The notes: generated by a model not told the origin, from the letters alone. A DNA stretch of 64,000 nt from Marinobacter sp. HL-58 (GCF_001314605.1 NZ_LIHP01000021.1:186001-250000); one strand, 5' to 3'; numbered from the stretch's first letter, positions 17,774 to 27,717 are shown. Translations and numbers: made by a program.

Positions 17774-18655
17774 ATGAGTGTGATCCCCTTTACGGCGCTG
17801 GCCTGTCCCATTGATGGCGATCCCCTGACCCAGGCCGGGGCTTCCTGGCGCTGCCCGGCGGGACACAATTATGATGTGGCCCGCCAGGGCTACCTGCACC
17901 TGTTACCTGTCCAGAAAAAACGTTCCCGCGACCCCGGCGACAGCAAGGAGATGGTGGCGGCGCGCCGCCGGTTCCTCGGAGGCGGCCATTACCAACCCAT
18001 CGCCGATGCGGTAAGCCGGCTTACCCTGTCTGACGTACCTGAAGAACACGCTACCCTGAATTGTCTGGATGCCGGGTGCGGTGAAGGCTACTACCTTCGA
18101 GAACTGGCCAGGGCTGCAGAGGATCGCTGCGAGCTGGCGTTGGTGGGGCTGGATATATCCAAGTGGGCGACTCTGGCAGCCGCCAAGCAGGACAAACGGC
18201 CGCGGTGGGTGGTGGGCAGTAATGCCGGTCTGCCGGTTCTGTCGGATAGTCTGGACCGGGTGCTCTGCCTTTTCGGGTTTCCGGTGTACGGGGAATTCTC
18301 CCGTGTACTGAAGCCGGGTGGTGTTCTGGTGCAGGCGGATGCGGGCCCGGATCATCTGCGGGAGTTGCGGGAAATTGTCTATGAGACCGTGAAGCCCGAC
18401 GCTGCGGCCGAGCAACCGGTGCCCGAGGGTTTTACCAGAGCGGGAACGGACGTGGTCCGTTATCAACTGACTCTTGAGCAGAACGAGGCGATCCGCGATC
18501 TGCTGGCGATGACTCCCCATTTCTACAGGGCGACGGCTGAGCGGCGCAACGAGGCAGAACAGTTGACGGCGTTGTCAGTTACCATTGACGTTCGCCTGAC
18601 CTGTTTTGTCCGCGAACCCCTTCTGGAAAACAGACAGTCCGACCTCCCTCTCTGA
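17774..18655 (+). CDS. rlmA: 23S rRNA (guanine-N1) methyltransferase RlmA
   Basis: The 293 aa protein has a short N-terminal zinc-binding region and a SAM-dependent methyltransferase fold. The family stretch KKRSRDPGDSKEMVAARRRF (about residues 48-67) is almost unmistakable, and LDAGCGEGYYL is SAM motif I. RlmA methylates G745 in 23S rRNA. One zinc ligand looks altered: the usual CPLC start reads CPID here, leaving Cys11, Cys27 and His31 visible. GGAGG lies 11 nt upstream of the ATG at 17774. Confidence 0.92.
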   Translation: MSVIPFTALACPIDGDPLTQAGASWRCPAGHNYDVARQGYLHLLPVQKKRSRDPGDSKEMVAARRRFLGGGHYQPIADAVSRLTLSDVPEEHATLNCLDAGCGEGYYLRELARAAEDRCELALVGLDISKWATLAAAKQDKRPRWVVGSNAGLPVLSDSLDRVLCLFGFPVYGEFSRVLKPGGVLVQADAGPDHLRELREIVYETVKPDAAAEQPVPEGFTRAGTDVVRYQLTLEQNEAIRDLLAMTPHFYRATAERRNEAEQLTALSVTIDVRLTCFVREPLLENRQSDLPL

Positions 18656-18686
18656 GGCCGGACTCTGTAGCACAGTCCCGTACAGG

Positions 18687-20288
18687 TCAGGTCAGGTTGC
18701 GTTGGCGCAGGCGCTGAACCAGGCCGCCCACCTGCACAATCTGGTCCTTGAGTAATTCCATCGCGCCACGGGACTGGTGCACTATGTTCATGGCCTGCTC
18801 GCCAAGATCATTGATGCTCACAATCCGGCCCGAAATTTCTTCCGAGGCACTGTGCTGCTGTTCCGCGGCAGCAGAGGTGCCATTGCAGGCGGTGGAAATG
18901 TGGTCGATAAAGGTCACCAGTTCCAAGAGTGTCTGGTTGGAGCGGTCGGCATTCTCAACGGTTGTCCGGGCATGGCCCTGACATTGCTCCATGGTTGCCG
19001 TCGCCCGGGTAACCGTCTTCTCGAACTCACCCAGTGTTTCCTCGATCTGTTCGGTGGATTCCTTTGTGCGCAGGGCCAGTTTTCGCACTTCGTCGGCGAC
19101 TACCGCAAAGCCTCTGCCCGCATCACCTGCCCGGGCCGCTTCAATGGACGCATTCAGGGCAAGCAGATTGGTCTGTTCCGTGATCTCGCCAATGGTCCGC
19201 AGCGCCGTGGCAACACCCTGGCTGGCGGTGGCCAGCTGGCTGACAGCACCGGAGGCTTCGCCAAGTTCATGGGATAGAGCTTCCATACTGTCGTGGGTGT
19301 CACTGGTAAGGCGTCGACCACGGGTTACACCCTCGTTGGCAAGCCGGACCTGCTCGAGCATGCTCGCAGCGTTGGCGGACACCTCTTTCGAGGTGGCGGA
19401 CATTTCCTCGCTGGCGGTGGCGATGGTCTCGGTTGCGGTGGACTGGTTCTGAACCGCGCTGTGGGCGTGGTTGCTGAGGTTGATGGTCTCCTCGGCGCCG
19501 GAATCAAGCTGGCCGATAACATCGTGGAGACGTTTGACGACCGCATCCAGTTCGGCAGCCCGTTGGGTCAGGGCCAGCTCGATACTGCCAATGTCATCCA
19601 CCCGACCGGTAAAGATCTTTTCTGCGACCGGATCGTCTATCACCTTTCGCGCGCGCCTGACGGTGCGATTGAACGGTGCTGTCAGCCAGGCCACCAGCCC
19701 CGCGCCGGATACGAGAGTGGCAAGCCAGACTATTGCCGTAGCCACGGTCAGGCTGTTGCCCAGGTAGGCGGCAACGAGCTGGACACTGAGCAGCAGGGCC
19801 ATGGCCAACGTCAGCTTGAATGACAGTCTGGCCCTGCGCTTCAGCTTTACGGCGGTCAACGGGCCTTTTTTCGGCTCGTTCTCTGACAGTTTCCGGTAGA
19901 GTTTCTCCGCCCTGGCCTGGGCCCCGGCGTCCAACTTCGAGCGAATGGATTGCAGCTCCACCAGCTGTCCCTGGTCATCGGTGACCGGGATTGCATAGGC
20001 CTGCACCCAGTAGTGATCGCCGTTCTTGCAACGGTTTTTCACGGCACCTATCCAGGTACGGCCGGTTTTCAGTCGCCCCCACATTTCTTCATAGGCTGCC
20101 CTGGGCATGTCCGGATGGCGGATGATGTTGTGGGGCTGGCCAATCAGTTCCTCACGGGTAAATCCGCTGATATCCACGAACTCATCATTGATATGGGTGA
20201 TCTGGCCTTTGTGGTTGGTGGTCGAAAGGATATTGGCATCCCGTGCCACGGGTACGTTGCGCTGGGTAACCGGTTGGTTGCTTCTCAT
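18687..20288 (-). CDS. PAS-domain methyl-accepting chemotaxis protein (Aer-like)
   Basis: The 533 aa receptor has an N-terminal PAS domain (about 20-115) with NDEFVDISGFTREELIG and IIRHPDMP, like the energy sensor Aer. One or two membrane helices follow at about 152-200, then a HAMP-like linker and a cytoplasmic signalling domain (about 260-510). The hairpin tip contains ASIEAARAGDAGRGFAVVAD. There is no large periplasmic domain, so sensing is intracellular, probably of redox state via PAS-bound FAD (inferred). Its start overlaps the stop of the GAF-EAL gene by 4 nt (20285-20288), showing an operon. Confidence 0.92.
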   Translation of the reverse strand: MRSNQPVTQRNVPVARDANILSTTNHKGQITHINDEFVDISGFTREELIGQPHNIIRHPDMPRAAYEEMWGRLKTGRTWIGAVKNRCKNGDHYWVQAYAIPVTDDQGQLVELQSIRSKLDAGAQARAEKLYRKLSENEPKKGPLTAVKLKRRARLSFKLTLAMALLLSVQLVAAYLGNSLTVATAIVWLATLVSGAGLVAWLTAPFNRTVRRARKVIDDPVAEKIFTGRVDDIGSIELALTQRAAELDAVVKRLHDVIGQLDSGAEETINLSNHAHSAVQNQSTATETIATASEEMSATSKEVSANAASMLEQVRLANEGVTRGRRLTSDTHDSMEALSHELGEASGAVSQLATASQGVATALRTIGEITEQTNLLALNASIEAARAGDAGRGFAVVADEVRKLALRTKESTEQIEETLGEFEKTVTRATATMEQCQGHARTTVENADRSNQTLLELVTFIDHISTACNGTSAAAEQQHSASEEISGRIVSINDLGEQAMNIVHQSRGAMELLKDQIVQVGGLVQRLRQRNLT

Positions 20289-22075
20289 CGGGTAATACTC
20301 TCTTGTGCCTGCCTGGCCGGGGAACAGTCTCGAAAATGGTTTAACCAGGTGGTGAATGCGTCGCTGGTCATGGGTCTGGCTATCAGGTACCCCTGAATTT
20401 CATCGCAACCCAGTGAAAACAGCAGGGATCGGGATGCAGCTGACTCCACTCCCTCTGCCACTACGGTGTAACCCAGTTCATGAGCCATGGTGATCATGGA
20501 GCTGACAAGGGTCTGGCTGCGCATGTGGCGATCCAGGTTGGTGATGAAAGAATGGTCAATTTTCACCACATGGGCCGGAATCGTCTGAAGATAGGACAGG
20601 CTGCTGTAACCGGTTCCGAAATCATCAATTGCGATTTTTATGCCCAGCGCCATCAGGTTATCGAGCTGTTCACGGGCGGCCCGGCCGTTGCCGATCAGGC
20701 TGCTTTCCGTTAACTCCAGTTCAATGGCCTTGAAGGTCAGGCTCTCGCTGTTCAGATAGCCCAGCAGGCGCCCGGTAAAGTTTTCTTCCTCAAGGTTGGC
20801 CGCCGCGATATTGATGGACACCCGCAATGTCAGCCCTTCCCTGTGCCAGATGGCGGCCTGACGAATAGCGTTGCGCATGACCCAGTCGGTCAGGGCTTTC
20901 GCCATGGAGGTGTTTTCCACCAGTGGTATGAATTCGGCAGGGGAGACATTCCCCAATACCGGGTGTTGCCAGCGGATCAGTGCCTCGGCACCGACACAGT
21001 GCCCCGACGCCAGATCCACCCGTGGCTGGTAGGCCAAGTGGAGCTGGTCGCTGGCCTGGAGGGCCTCCCTGAAATCGGCAATCAGATTGAAACTGCGCAG
21101 GTATCTGGCGTCCGATGTTTCGGAATAGAGGCCAGTTCCCTGTTCGGCTTCACGGGCGTCACGGCAGGCACTGTGGGCCAGGCGGAGGACGGCATCCGGC
21201 TGTTTTCCGCCGAGCCAGAATGGTGCCACGCCAACCACCGGACGAAGCATGAATGGGGCGCAGTCCTCGACTGATATGCCGAGCAATGCCTCTCGCAGAC
21301 GTTCGGCCCGGGCGAGTACGGAAGGTTCTTCCCCGTATTCGATGTGTGCGAACTGGCACGGGCCAATGTGATAGAGCTTTGCCTGTTCGCCCAATACTTC
21401 CCGAATTACCGGAGCGGCAGCCCGGGACAGGGAGTCAAGGTACGCGGGACCCATCACCCGTTGCAGGGTGTTCGCCTGGTTCAGGTCAATAATTTCGGTG
21501 CTGATGGCATAACGCAGGCTGCCGGGTAAGTCCCGCGCAAGGTCATTCACGTCTTCAACATAGCTGAGATAGTTTGGCAGCCCGGTCACCGGATCAATGC
21601 GACCAACGGCATGCTGAAGGTCGATTTGGGCCATCACCATGGCAGCGAGATCCCTCAGGATGTTGATTTCCTGATCCGTAATATCACGGGGCTCTCTGCC
21701 CAGAACACACATGGCACCCAGGGTATAGCCGTCGTATGTGATTAACGGGGCGCCGGCATAGAAGCGAATGCCCGATTCGGCGAGCGGGCTGTCGCAATAG
21801 TGGTCTGATGCCAGCAGGTCGTTGACCACCAGAACGTCATTGGTATCGGCCACTTCGCCACAGCAGGCCTTGAAGCGGGGAATTTCCCAGTGATCAACGC
21901 CTACCCTGGACTTGAACCACTGGCGGTCCCGGTCTGTGAGGGATACGGCGGCAACCGGCAGGCCAAACAGCTGGCTGGCCATGCGGGTAATACGATCAAA
22001 ACTCTCGCTGGGCGGTGTATCCAGCAGATTGAGCTGCCTCAACACTGAGAGGCGAGCTTCTTCATTCGTACTCAT
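20285..22075 (-). CDS. GAF - degenerate GGDEF - EAL protein (c-di-GMP phosphodiesterase)
   Basis: The 596 aa protein has a GAF domain at about 20-165, a degenerate GGDEF-like region at about 175-315 and an EAL domain at about 335-580. The GGDEF part keeps DPVTGLPNYLSY but has no recognisable GGDEF loop, so it cannot be a cyclase. The EAL part keeps its catalytic residues: EALIRWQHP, ELTESSLIG, DDFGTGYSS, KIDHSF and AEGVES. It should hydrolyse c-di-GMP in response to the GAF ligand. No membrane segment is visible. It is the first gene of a two-gene unit with the PAS chemoreceptor, linking c-di-GMP and taxis. Confidence 0.9.
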   Translation of the reverse strand: MSTNEEARLSVLRQLNLLDTPPSESFDRITRMASQLFGLPVAAVSLTDRDRQWFKSRVGVDHWEIPRFKACCGEVADTNDVLVVNDLLASDHYCDSPLAESGIRFYAGAPLITYDGYTLGAMCVLGREPRDITDQEINILRDLAAMVMAQIDLQHAVGRIDPVTGLPNYLSYVEDVNDLARDLPGSLRYAISTEIIDLNQANTLQRVMGPAYLDSLSRAAAPVIREVLGEQAKLYHIGPCQFAHIEYGEEPSVLARAERLREALLGISVEDCAPFMLRPVVGVAPFWLGGKQPDAVLRLAHSACRDAREAEQGTGLYSETSDARYLRSFNLIADFREALQASDQLHLAYQPRVDLASGHCVGAEALIRWQHPVLGNVSPAEFIPLVENTSMAKALTDWVMRNAIRQAAIWHREGLTLRVSINIAAANLEEENFTGRLLGYLNSESLTFKAIELELTESSLIGNGRAAREQLDNLMALGIKIAIDDFGTGYSSLSYLQTIPAHVVKIDHSFITNLDRHMRSQTLVSSMITMAHELGYTVVAEGVESAASRSLLFSLGCDEIQGYLIARPMTSDAFTTWLNHFRDCSPARQAQESITR

Positions 22076-22218
22076 ATGTCTTTACGCTACAGTGCAGCCG
22101 GCGGAATGCTGGCTGAATTGCGCGAATAATGACCGATACCTGCAAAAGAGATAATTGATTGTATGTGGGGTGGTGATAGAGGTTATTTATTAAAGGGGCG
22201 GACCTTTCGGCAGACCCC

Positions 22219-22653
22219 TCAAGAAGGCTTGAGGTACTCAACTGCTTCTTTTGCCGCTGAAGTTTTTGCCAGATCCAATGCGGAATGACCCTCCGAATCA
22301 ACGGCCTGTTTGTCTGCTCCGGCTTCCAGTAAGTGCTCGATTATGTCCGCACGATTGGCCATTGCCGCGGCCATGAGTGGGGTTCGCATCTGCTGGTTTT
22401 GCAGGTTGGCATTGGCGCCCCTCTCCAGCAGCATTCTCGCGGTTTCCAGATGCCCGTTCTGGCATGCAAGCATCAACAGGCTGTCCCCCGAACTGGTGCG
22501 GATATCGATGGGTACGCCGGCCTCCAGCATGATGTTCAACGGGCCGGTTCCACCGTTTCTGGCCAGCTCGAACAGCCCCTGGGCGAAGGCGATAGCGTCC
22601 CTGTCCTGCTGGCTGTCCGGTTCGTGGGGGCTGGCTGGTTTTTTATCGCTCAT
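22219..22653 (-). CDS. Small ankyrin-repeat protein
   Basis: The 144 aa cytoplasmic protein has about three ankyrin repeats over residues 40-138. Repeat hallmarks are DSLLMLACQNGHLETARMLL, RTPLMAAAMANRADIIEHLL and HSALDLAKTSAAKEAVEYL. The first 30 residues are charged and without a signal. It is a protein-interaction scaffold of unknown partner. AGGA lies upstream of the ATG at 22653. It stands alone, divergent from the PEBP gene. Confidence 0.85.
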   Translation of the reverse strand: MSDKKPASPHEPDSQQDRDAIAFAQGLFELARNGGTGPLNIMLEAGVPIDIRTSSGDSLLMLACQNGHLETARMLLERGANANLQNQQMRTPLMAAAMANRADIIEHLLEAGADKQAVDSEGHSALDLAKTSAAKEAVEYLKPS

Positions 22654-22765
22654 GGGCTCATCCTGACATTAGCTGGAGGTATGGTTCTGGACAGACCTAC
22701 GATACCACTGTTAAAACCATGGTATCAGGCAAACGAAACCCTTGAGAGTACAGGAGAGCAGAACG

Positions 22766-23389
22766 GTGAAAATCAAAGTCCGAGGTGTTGAAGAAGGCCA
22801 GCCAGTGCCGGAGAAGTTTGCATTTGGCGTATACAACGAACAGGACCACATGAGTTTCGGCCCCAACCGCAATCCGGAAGTGAGCTGGGAGGAGGTTCCG
22901 GAGGGCACCAAAAGCTTTGTGGTGATGATGTTCGACCCGGACGTACCCAGCGTTGCGGATGATGTGAATCAGGAAGGCAAGACGGTTTCAAAGGATATCC
23001 CCCGGGTGGATTTCTTCCACTGGCTGCTGGTGGATGTTCCCGCTTCCATTTCCCGTATTCCGGAGGGCGAGGACAGCGACGGGGTCATTCCCAAGGGCAA
23101 GGAACCCGGGCCGGGGCCGATCGGTATTCGCGGTGTGAACAACTACACCCAGTTTTTGGCCGGTAATCCGGACATGGCGGGTACCTATGCCGGTTACGAT
23201 GGCCCCTGCCCACCCTGGAACGATGAGATCATTCACCATTACCACTACGAGGTGCATGCCCTGGACGTGGAGAGTCTGGGCCTGGATGGAGAATTTGATG
23301 GTGCCGCAGTGCGTGAAGCCATGGCCGGCCATGTGCTGGCCAGTGCCAGGGTCACCGGCACCTATACATTGAATCCGGATCTGCGTTGA
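22766..23389 (+). CDS. YbhB/YbcL (PEBP) family protein
   Basis: The 207 aa protein is of the phosphatidylethanolamine-binding/Raf kinase inhibitor-like fold. Family signatures are MMFDPDVPS, DFFHWLLVDVP and AGYDGPCPPWND, which line the anion-binding pocket. It is longer than E. coli YbhB because of insertions around residues 60-80 and 95-115. The GTG at 22766 is preferred since AGGAGA is placed before it and the family starts with a similar KIKV strand. No signal peptide is seen. The function of bacterial members is not settled. Confidence 0.88.
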   Translation: MKIKVRGVEEGQPVPEKFAFGVYNEQDHMSFGPNRNPEVSWEEVPEGTKSFVVMMFDPDVPSVADDVNQEGKTVSKDIPRVDFFHWLLVDVPASISRIPEGEDSDGVIPKGKEPGPGPIGIRGVNNYTQFLAGNPDMAGTYAGYDGPCPPWNDEIIHHYHYEVHALDVESLGLDGEFDGAAVREAMAGHVLASARVTGTYTLNPDLR

Positions 23390-23479
23390 TTCAGCCGGAC
23401 AGATGGTGATGGCGTAACAAAGTGCCTTTTGCCGGGTCAGTGAGGGCAACATTCATGCATCACAGGGTGAGGAGTTGCC

Positions 23480-24328
23480 ATGCGCTTTTACCATCTGTCT
23501 GTATTACTGATTATTCTGCTGACGACCTTTGCCGGTTTTGCGCGGGCCGAGACCAATAAAGAGGTTTACGGGCCATACGGAGAGCTCATCGGGGCGTTCC
23601 TCATCGAGAAAGACCTGCCTGACGATGGCCTGGTGTCCGCTTTCGATTACGCCGCTGCGATCGACCATGACAGGACCCGGCAAAGGCTGACCGAGCAGCG
23701 GGAAGCGCTTGCCGAATTTGATCTATCGACTCTTGACGGTCGCGACGAGTCCATTGCCTTCTGGATCAACGCCTACAACTTCTTCATGCTCGATCAGATC
23801 CTGTCAGAACAACCTGACGGGAAACTGGTGTCGTCGGTATGGGACTACGGAGGACGGGTGAATCCTTTCCAGGACAATGTCTTCGAGCGGGAGAAATTTG
23901 ACATCGGGGGCGAAGAATACAGTCTGGATCAGATGGAAAAAGAGATCCTGCTCGGCGACGATTATGCTGACAGGGGCTGGAAGGACGCCCGGGTTCACTT
24001 TGCGGTGAACTGTGCATCGGTTGGATGCCCTCCTCTGCGGGATGTTGTCTATACGGCTGACAACCTTGAGGACCTGCTGGCAGAGAACACCCGGCGGGCG
24101 TTCAATACCGATTATCACCTGAAGGTTGAGGGCGATACGCTTCACGTGACTGAATTGTTCAAGTGGTATGAAGAGGATTTCGCCGAAGCTGCAGGCTCGG
24201 GAAAGGCGTTCATTGAGGAATGGGCCGATCCCTCCGTGGCAGACCGTGTTGCCGATACCTCGTCCATGGAGTTTATTGATTACGACTGGGCCCTGAACCG
24301 GCCCGCCAGTTTCCCCGAATTTCGTTAG
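23480..24328 (+). CDS. Secreted DUF547 domain protein
   Basis: The 282 aa protein has a signal peptide (about 1-24) and a DUF547 domain over about 75-215. The hallmark stretches are AFWINAYNFFMLDQIL and VHFAVNCASVGCPPL. DUF547 proteins are widespread periplasmic proteins with no established reaction; conserved Asn, His and Cys residues suggest an enzyme. GAGGAG before the ATG at 23480 is strong. It is convergent with the ADP-ribosylglycohydrolase gene, with only 3 nt between their stops. Confidence 0.88.
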   Translation: MRFYHLSVLLIILLTTFAGFARAETNKEVYGPYGELIGAFLIEKDLPDDGLVSAFDYAAAIDHDRTRQRLTEQREALAEFDLSTLDGRDESIAFWINAYNFFMLDQILSEQPDGKLVSSVWDYGGRVNPFQDNVFEREKFDIGGEEYSLDQMEKEILLGDDYADRGWKDARVHFAVNCASVGCPPLRDVVYTADNLEDLLAENTRRAFNTDYHLKVEGDTLHVTELFKWYEEDFAEAAGSGKAFIEEWADPSVADRVADTSSMEFIDYDWALNRPASFPEFR

Positions 24329-24331
24329 AAT

Positions 24332-25558
24332 TCAGCGTACCGGGCAGGCCGAAGGTTCCTCTTCCCGAGCCTTGGGCGCCCAGGTGCCGTTTACCAGGGA
24401 TTCAATGTTCTTGTAGATATCGGCGGCATCGCTGACCCGGGCCAGCCAGCTCAGGGGAATGCCTTGCTCTCCACCCACACCGTGGATGGCCGCCATGGCC
24501 GGCCCGATAATCCAGGACCGCCCGCAGGAATCGCCACCACACTGGATATTGGCGCGCACGGCCTCGGTGTAGCTGCCGGCGTGGCTGAGGATATGAAAGA
24601 TCACCGGCATGGCCTCGTGCAGGTAACAGGTGCGGCCAAAGGTGTCGCCGGCGGCTACCGCATTCAGCTGTGTTCCGGAGGACCTTGCTTTCTCGAGGCT
24701 CTCCCGATCTGGCGCTTCCGGGGCTGCTGCATCCAGCGCCACTGACATGGTCTCGCCCTGGAACAGGCGCTCAAGCAGTCGTGCCGCGCATCTTGCCCAG
24801 GCCACAGCCTCGTCGTTGTGGTTGGTCACCCGCACAGCGGCTTCAGTAATATCCATCAGCTTGTCGCTGCCGCAATAGCTGGCCACCAGGGGCGGCAGTT
24901 TGGAGACTGCCGGCAGCTGCATATCATCGGCGCCGCTTTCCGGAAGCAGCTGGCGGTCGATGGTTTCTGCCAGGTGAACGCCGGCTTCCTGTATCCCGGT
25001 TTCACTGTAGGTGAGGTTAATGGCCCGGCGAACCGGGTCCGCCAGCTGGTCACCGGTCAGGCGCCGCGTGTAGGGCAGGACTTTCTGTACCAGAATACGC
25101 TTCTGCTTGTCGGTCAGTTCAACGTCAATATTCGCCTGGGCCTGTTCAATGGCTTTCTGCTCAATGGTGTTGAGGTTGTTCAGGGTGACCCGGGTAGGGT
25201 TATCCAGGAAACCCTGCCATTGCCCGCCAGGGCCAAAGTACGACCGGAAGCGCCGTTGGTAATCCCGGATGTCCAGTTTGCCCTCATTCGCAAGAAGGCT
25301 GTCTGTGAGTACTCCGGTGGCGGCCCCATAGTGGCTGACATCACCTGATTGTTTACCTTCATGGGCAAAGTAGCCGAAGCCACCGGTAAAATACTCGGCT
25401 TTCGGAGGCAGGAATTCCGGTGACTGGCCGCCCACCTCATGGATGCGTTGGCTGTCATACAGCCAGTGCAGCCCAAGGCTGGCGGCATCCGCCACCCAGC
25501 CACCGGCCAGGGCGGCGATCATTGCGGGTTTTCTGTCGTTGGGCAGGTTGCCTTTCAT
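24332..25558 (-). CDS. ADP-ribosylglycohydrolase family protein
   Basis: The 408 aa protein has the fold of DraG/ARH-type hydrolases. The N-terminal ALAGGWVADAASLGLHWLYD (about residues 16-35) matches the family's first metal-site helix, and a CGGDSCGRSWIIGPAMAAIH segment near residue 345 is the C-terminal metal-binding region. Mg2+-dependent removal of ADP-ribose is the family reaction, but this branch is divergent and the substrate is unknown. Two unusual cysteines flank the C-terminal site. AGGA lies 8 nt upstream of the ATG. It is divergent from the oleate hydratase gene, with 101 bp between. Confidence 0.82.
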   Translation of the reverse strand: MKGNLPNDRKPAMIAALAGGWVADAASLGLHWLYDSQRIHEVGGQSPEFLPPKAEYFTGGFGYFAHEGKQSGDVSHYGAATGVLTDSLLANEGKLDIRDYQRRFRSYFGPGGQWQGFLDNPTRVTLNNLNTIEQKAIEQAQANIDVELTDKQKRILVQKVLPYTRRLTGDQLADPVRRAINLTYSETGIQEAGVHLAETIDRQLLPESGADDMQLPAVSKLPPLVASYCGSDKLMDITEAAVRVTNHNDEAVAWARCAARLLERLFQGETMSVALDAAAPEAPDRESLEKARSSGTQLNAVAAGDTFGRTCYLHEAMPVIFHILSHAGSYTEAVRANIQCGGDSCGRSWIIGPAMAAIHGVGGEQGIPLSWLARVSDAADIYKNIESLVNGTWAPKAREEEPSACPVR

Positions 25559-25659
25559 TGAAAATCCTCATTGGTCAGTTTGATCTATGTCACCTATGGT
25601 CCGGGTGTATACGTTCACACTACAACGGATTCTCACCGATCAGGAAAGGAGATCCCTGA

Positions 25660-27678
25660 ATGGCTCACCAAGATATCCCCCGTACCGCATCCTCAAAACT
25701 GAAAGCACACATCGAGGCCCTGAAGGCACAGGGCGTTCCGGTAACACCCGATGCCTCCTCCCGGCACCTGCACAACGGTATCGATACACCGCTGCCACCG
25801 GCGGACCTGCACGGTGCCTATGTCAATAATCGCCCGCTCCCAACCGAAGGCATTGCAGACCGGCGCGCCTGGATTGTGGGCAGTGGTATTGCCGGCCTGT
25901 CCGCCGCGTTCTTTCTGATCCGCGACGGGCATATGCCTGCTGGCAATATCACCTTCCTGGAAGAGCAGGAAATCGAGGGCGGCTCACTGGATGGCGCCGG
26001 CAACGCCGAAGACGGTTACATCGTGCGCGGTGGCCGGGAAATGGAGATGACCTACCAGAACTTCTGGGATGTGTTTTCGGAGATACCGGCTCTGGAATTG
26101 CCAAAGCCTTTCACTGTGCTGGATGAATACCGCATCTTAAATGATGCCGACAAGAACTGGTCAAAGGCACGGCTGCTGGAGAAGCAGGGCCAGATCAAGG
26201 ACTTTTCGACCATGGAGCTGACCAAGAGACAACAGCTTGAGGTGGTGAGGCTTCTGCTTGCGCGCAAAGAGGACCTGGACGATATCACGGTAGAAGACTG
26301 GTTCAGTGAAGGGTTTCTGAACAGCAACTTCTACACCTTCTGGCGCACCATGTTCGCCTTCCAGAACTGGCATTCCGTGCTTGAAATGAAACTCTATATG
26401 CATCGTTTCCTGCACCTGATGGACGGGCTTAACGACATGACCTCGCTCGTCTTTCCGAAATACAATCAATACGATACCTTTGTACGCCCGTTGATGAACT
26501 GGCTGAAGGAGCAGGGCGTTAACATCCAGTACGACACGGTTGTCGAGAACCTGGAGATGGAAACCTCCGGGAGCACCAGAACGGTCACGGCGATCCAGTG
26601 CCATGGCAGTGAGGGAGATAAAACCTTTAATGTCGGCGAGCGCGATCTGGTGTTTGTCACCACCGGCTCAATGACCGAAGACACTGCCTACGGCGATGAC
26701 GATACGGCCCCGCAACTCAAAGAAAGCGACCAGGCAGGCCCCGGTTCAGGCTGGCAGTTGTGGAAGAACCTGGCGCAACAATCCGATGTGTTCGGAAAGC
26801 CCGAGAAGTTCTGCGGCAATATACCCGGTTCAACCTGGGAGTCGGTCACCCTTACCTGCAAGCCCTCGCCCCTGATGGACAAGCTCAGGGAACTGTCGGT
26901 CAACGATCCCTATTCCGGCTTTACCGCAACCGGCGGAATTATCACCTTTACGGATTCCGCCTGGCTGATGAGCTTCACCTGCAACCGGCAGCCCCACTTT
27001 CCGGATCAGCCTGATGACGTAATCGTGCTCTGGACCTACGCGCTGTTGATGGACAAGCCGGGCGATTATGTGAAGAAGCCGATGCCCGAATGCACCGGCA
27101 AGGAAGTGCTGGCGGAGATGTGCTACCACCTGGGCCTGATTGATCAACTCGACGAGGTGATGGCGGCCACGAAAACCCGGATCGCGCTGATGCCCTATAT
27201 CACCGCGCAGTTCATGCCGCGTGCCGCTGGAGACCGGCCCTGGGTAGTGCCGGAAGGCTGCACGAACCTGGCCTGCATGGGGCAGTTTGTGGAAACCCAC
27301 AACGATGTGGTGTTCACCCTGGAAAGCTCGGTGCGAACAGCCCGGGTTGGCGTCTACAGCCTGCTGGGTATCAACAAACAGGTGCCGGACATCTATCCCG
27401 GCCAGTACGATATCCGTCGGCTGCTGCGGGCAACCCGCACCCTCAACAACGATGAAGCTTTTCTGGGCGAAGGCCTCCTGCGACGCATTCTCGGTGGCAC
27501 CTACTTCGAGCATATCCTGCCGCTGGGGCCCGATGAGAAGGCCGAGGAGCTGAGCCGGCCCGGATTGTTTGAACAGCAGTTCCACGCGCTTCGAAGTGTT
27601 GTCGAAGGTAATCACACACTGGAAGAGGCCAGGGACTGGATTCAGGGTGTTTTGAGAAAACTGCGTGGGGGTCGTTAA
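25660..27678 (+). CDS. ohyA: Oleate hydratase
   Basis: The 672 aa flavoenzyme is long like the characterised OhyA family members. An FAD-binding GSGIAGLSAAFFL occurs at about residues 72-84, followed by the EIEGGSLDGAGN loop that holds the active-site glutamate, and GGREMEMTYQNFWD. It hydrates the cis-9 double bond of oleate and related fatty acids to 10-hydroxy fatty acids (EC 4.2.1.53), in the cytosol or at the membrane face, using FAD only structurally. Hydration detoxifies unsaturated fatty acids and fits an oil-degrading marine bacterium. AAGGAG precedes the ATG at 25660. Confidence 0.95.
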   Translation: MAHQDIPRTASSKLKAHIEALKAQGVPVTPDASSRHLHNGIDTPLPPADLHGAYVNNRPLPTEGIADRRAWIVGSGIAGLSAAFFLIRDGHMPAGNITFLEEQEIEGGSLDGAGNAEDGYIVRGGREMEMTYQNFWDVFSEIPALELPKPFTVLDEYRILNDADKNWSKARLLEKQGQIKDFSTMELTKRQQLEVVRLLLARKEDLDDITVEDWFSEGFLNSNFYTFWRTMFAFQNWHSVLEMKLYMHRFLHLMDGLNDMTSLVFPKYNQYDTFVRPLMNWLKEQGVNIQYDTVVENLEMETSGSTRTVTAIQCHGSEGDKTFNVGERDLVFVTTGSMTEDTAYGDDDTAPQLKESDQAGPGSGWQLWKNLAQQSDVFGKPEKFCGNIPGSTWESVTLTCKPSPLMDKLRELSVNDPYSGFTATGGIITFTDSAWLMSFTCNRQPHFPDQPDDVIVLWTYALLMDKPGDYVKKPMPECTGKEVLAEMCYHLGLIDQLDEVMAATKTRIALMPYITAQFMPRAAGDRPWVVPEGCTNLACMGQFVETHNDVVFTLESSVRTARVGVYSLLGINKQVPDIYPGQYDIRRLLRATRTLNNDEAFLGEGLLRRILGGTYFEHILPLGPDEKAEELSRPGLFEQQFHALRSVVEGNHTLEEARDWIQGVLRKLRGGR

Positions 27679-27717
27679 CTACAAAACCGGGATTATTCGG
27701 GTAGGAGCCGGGGACAA

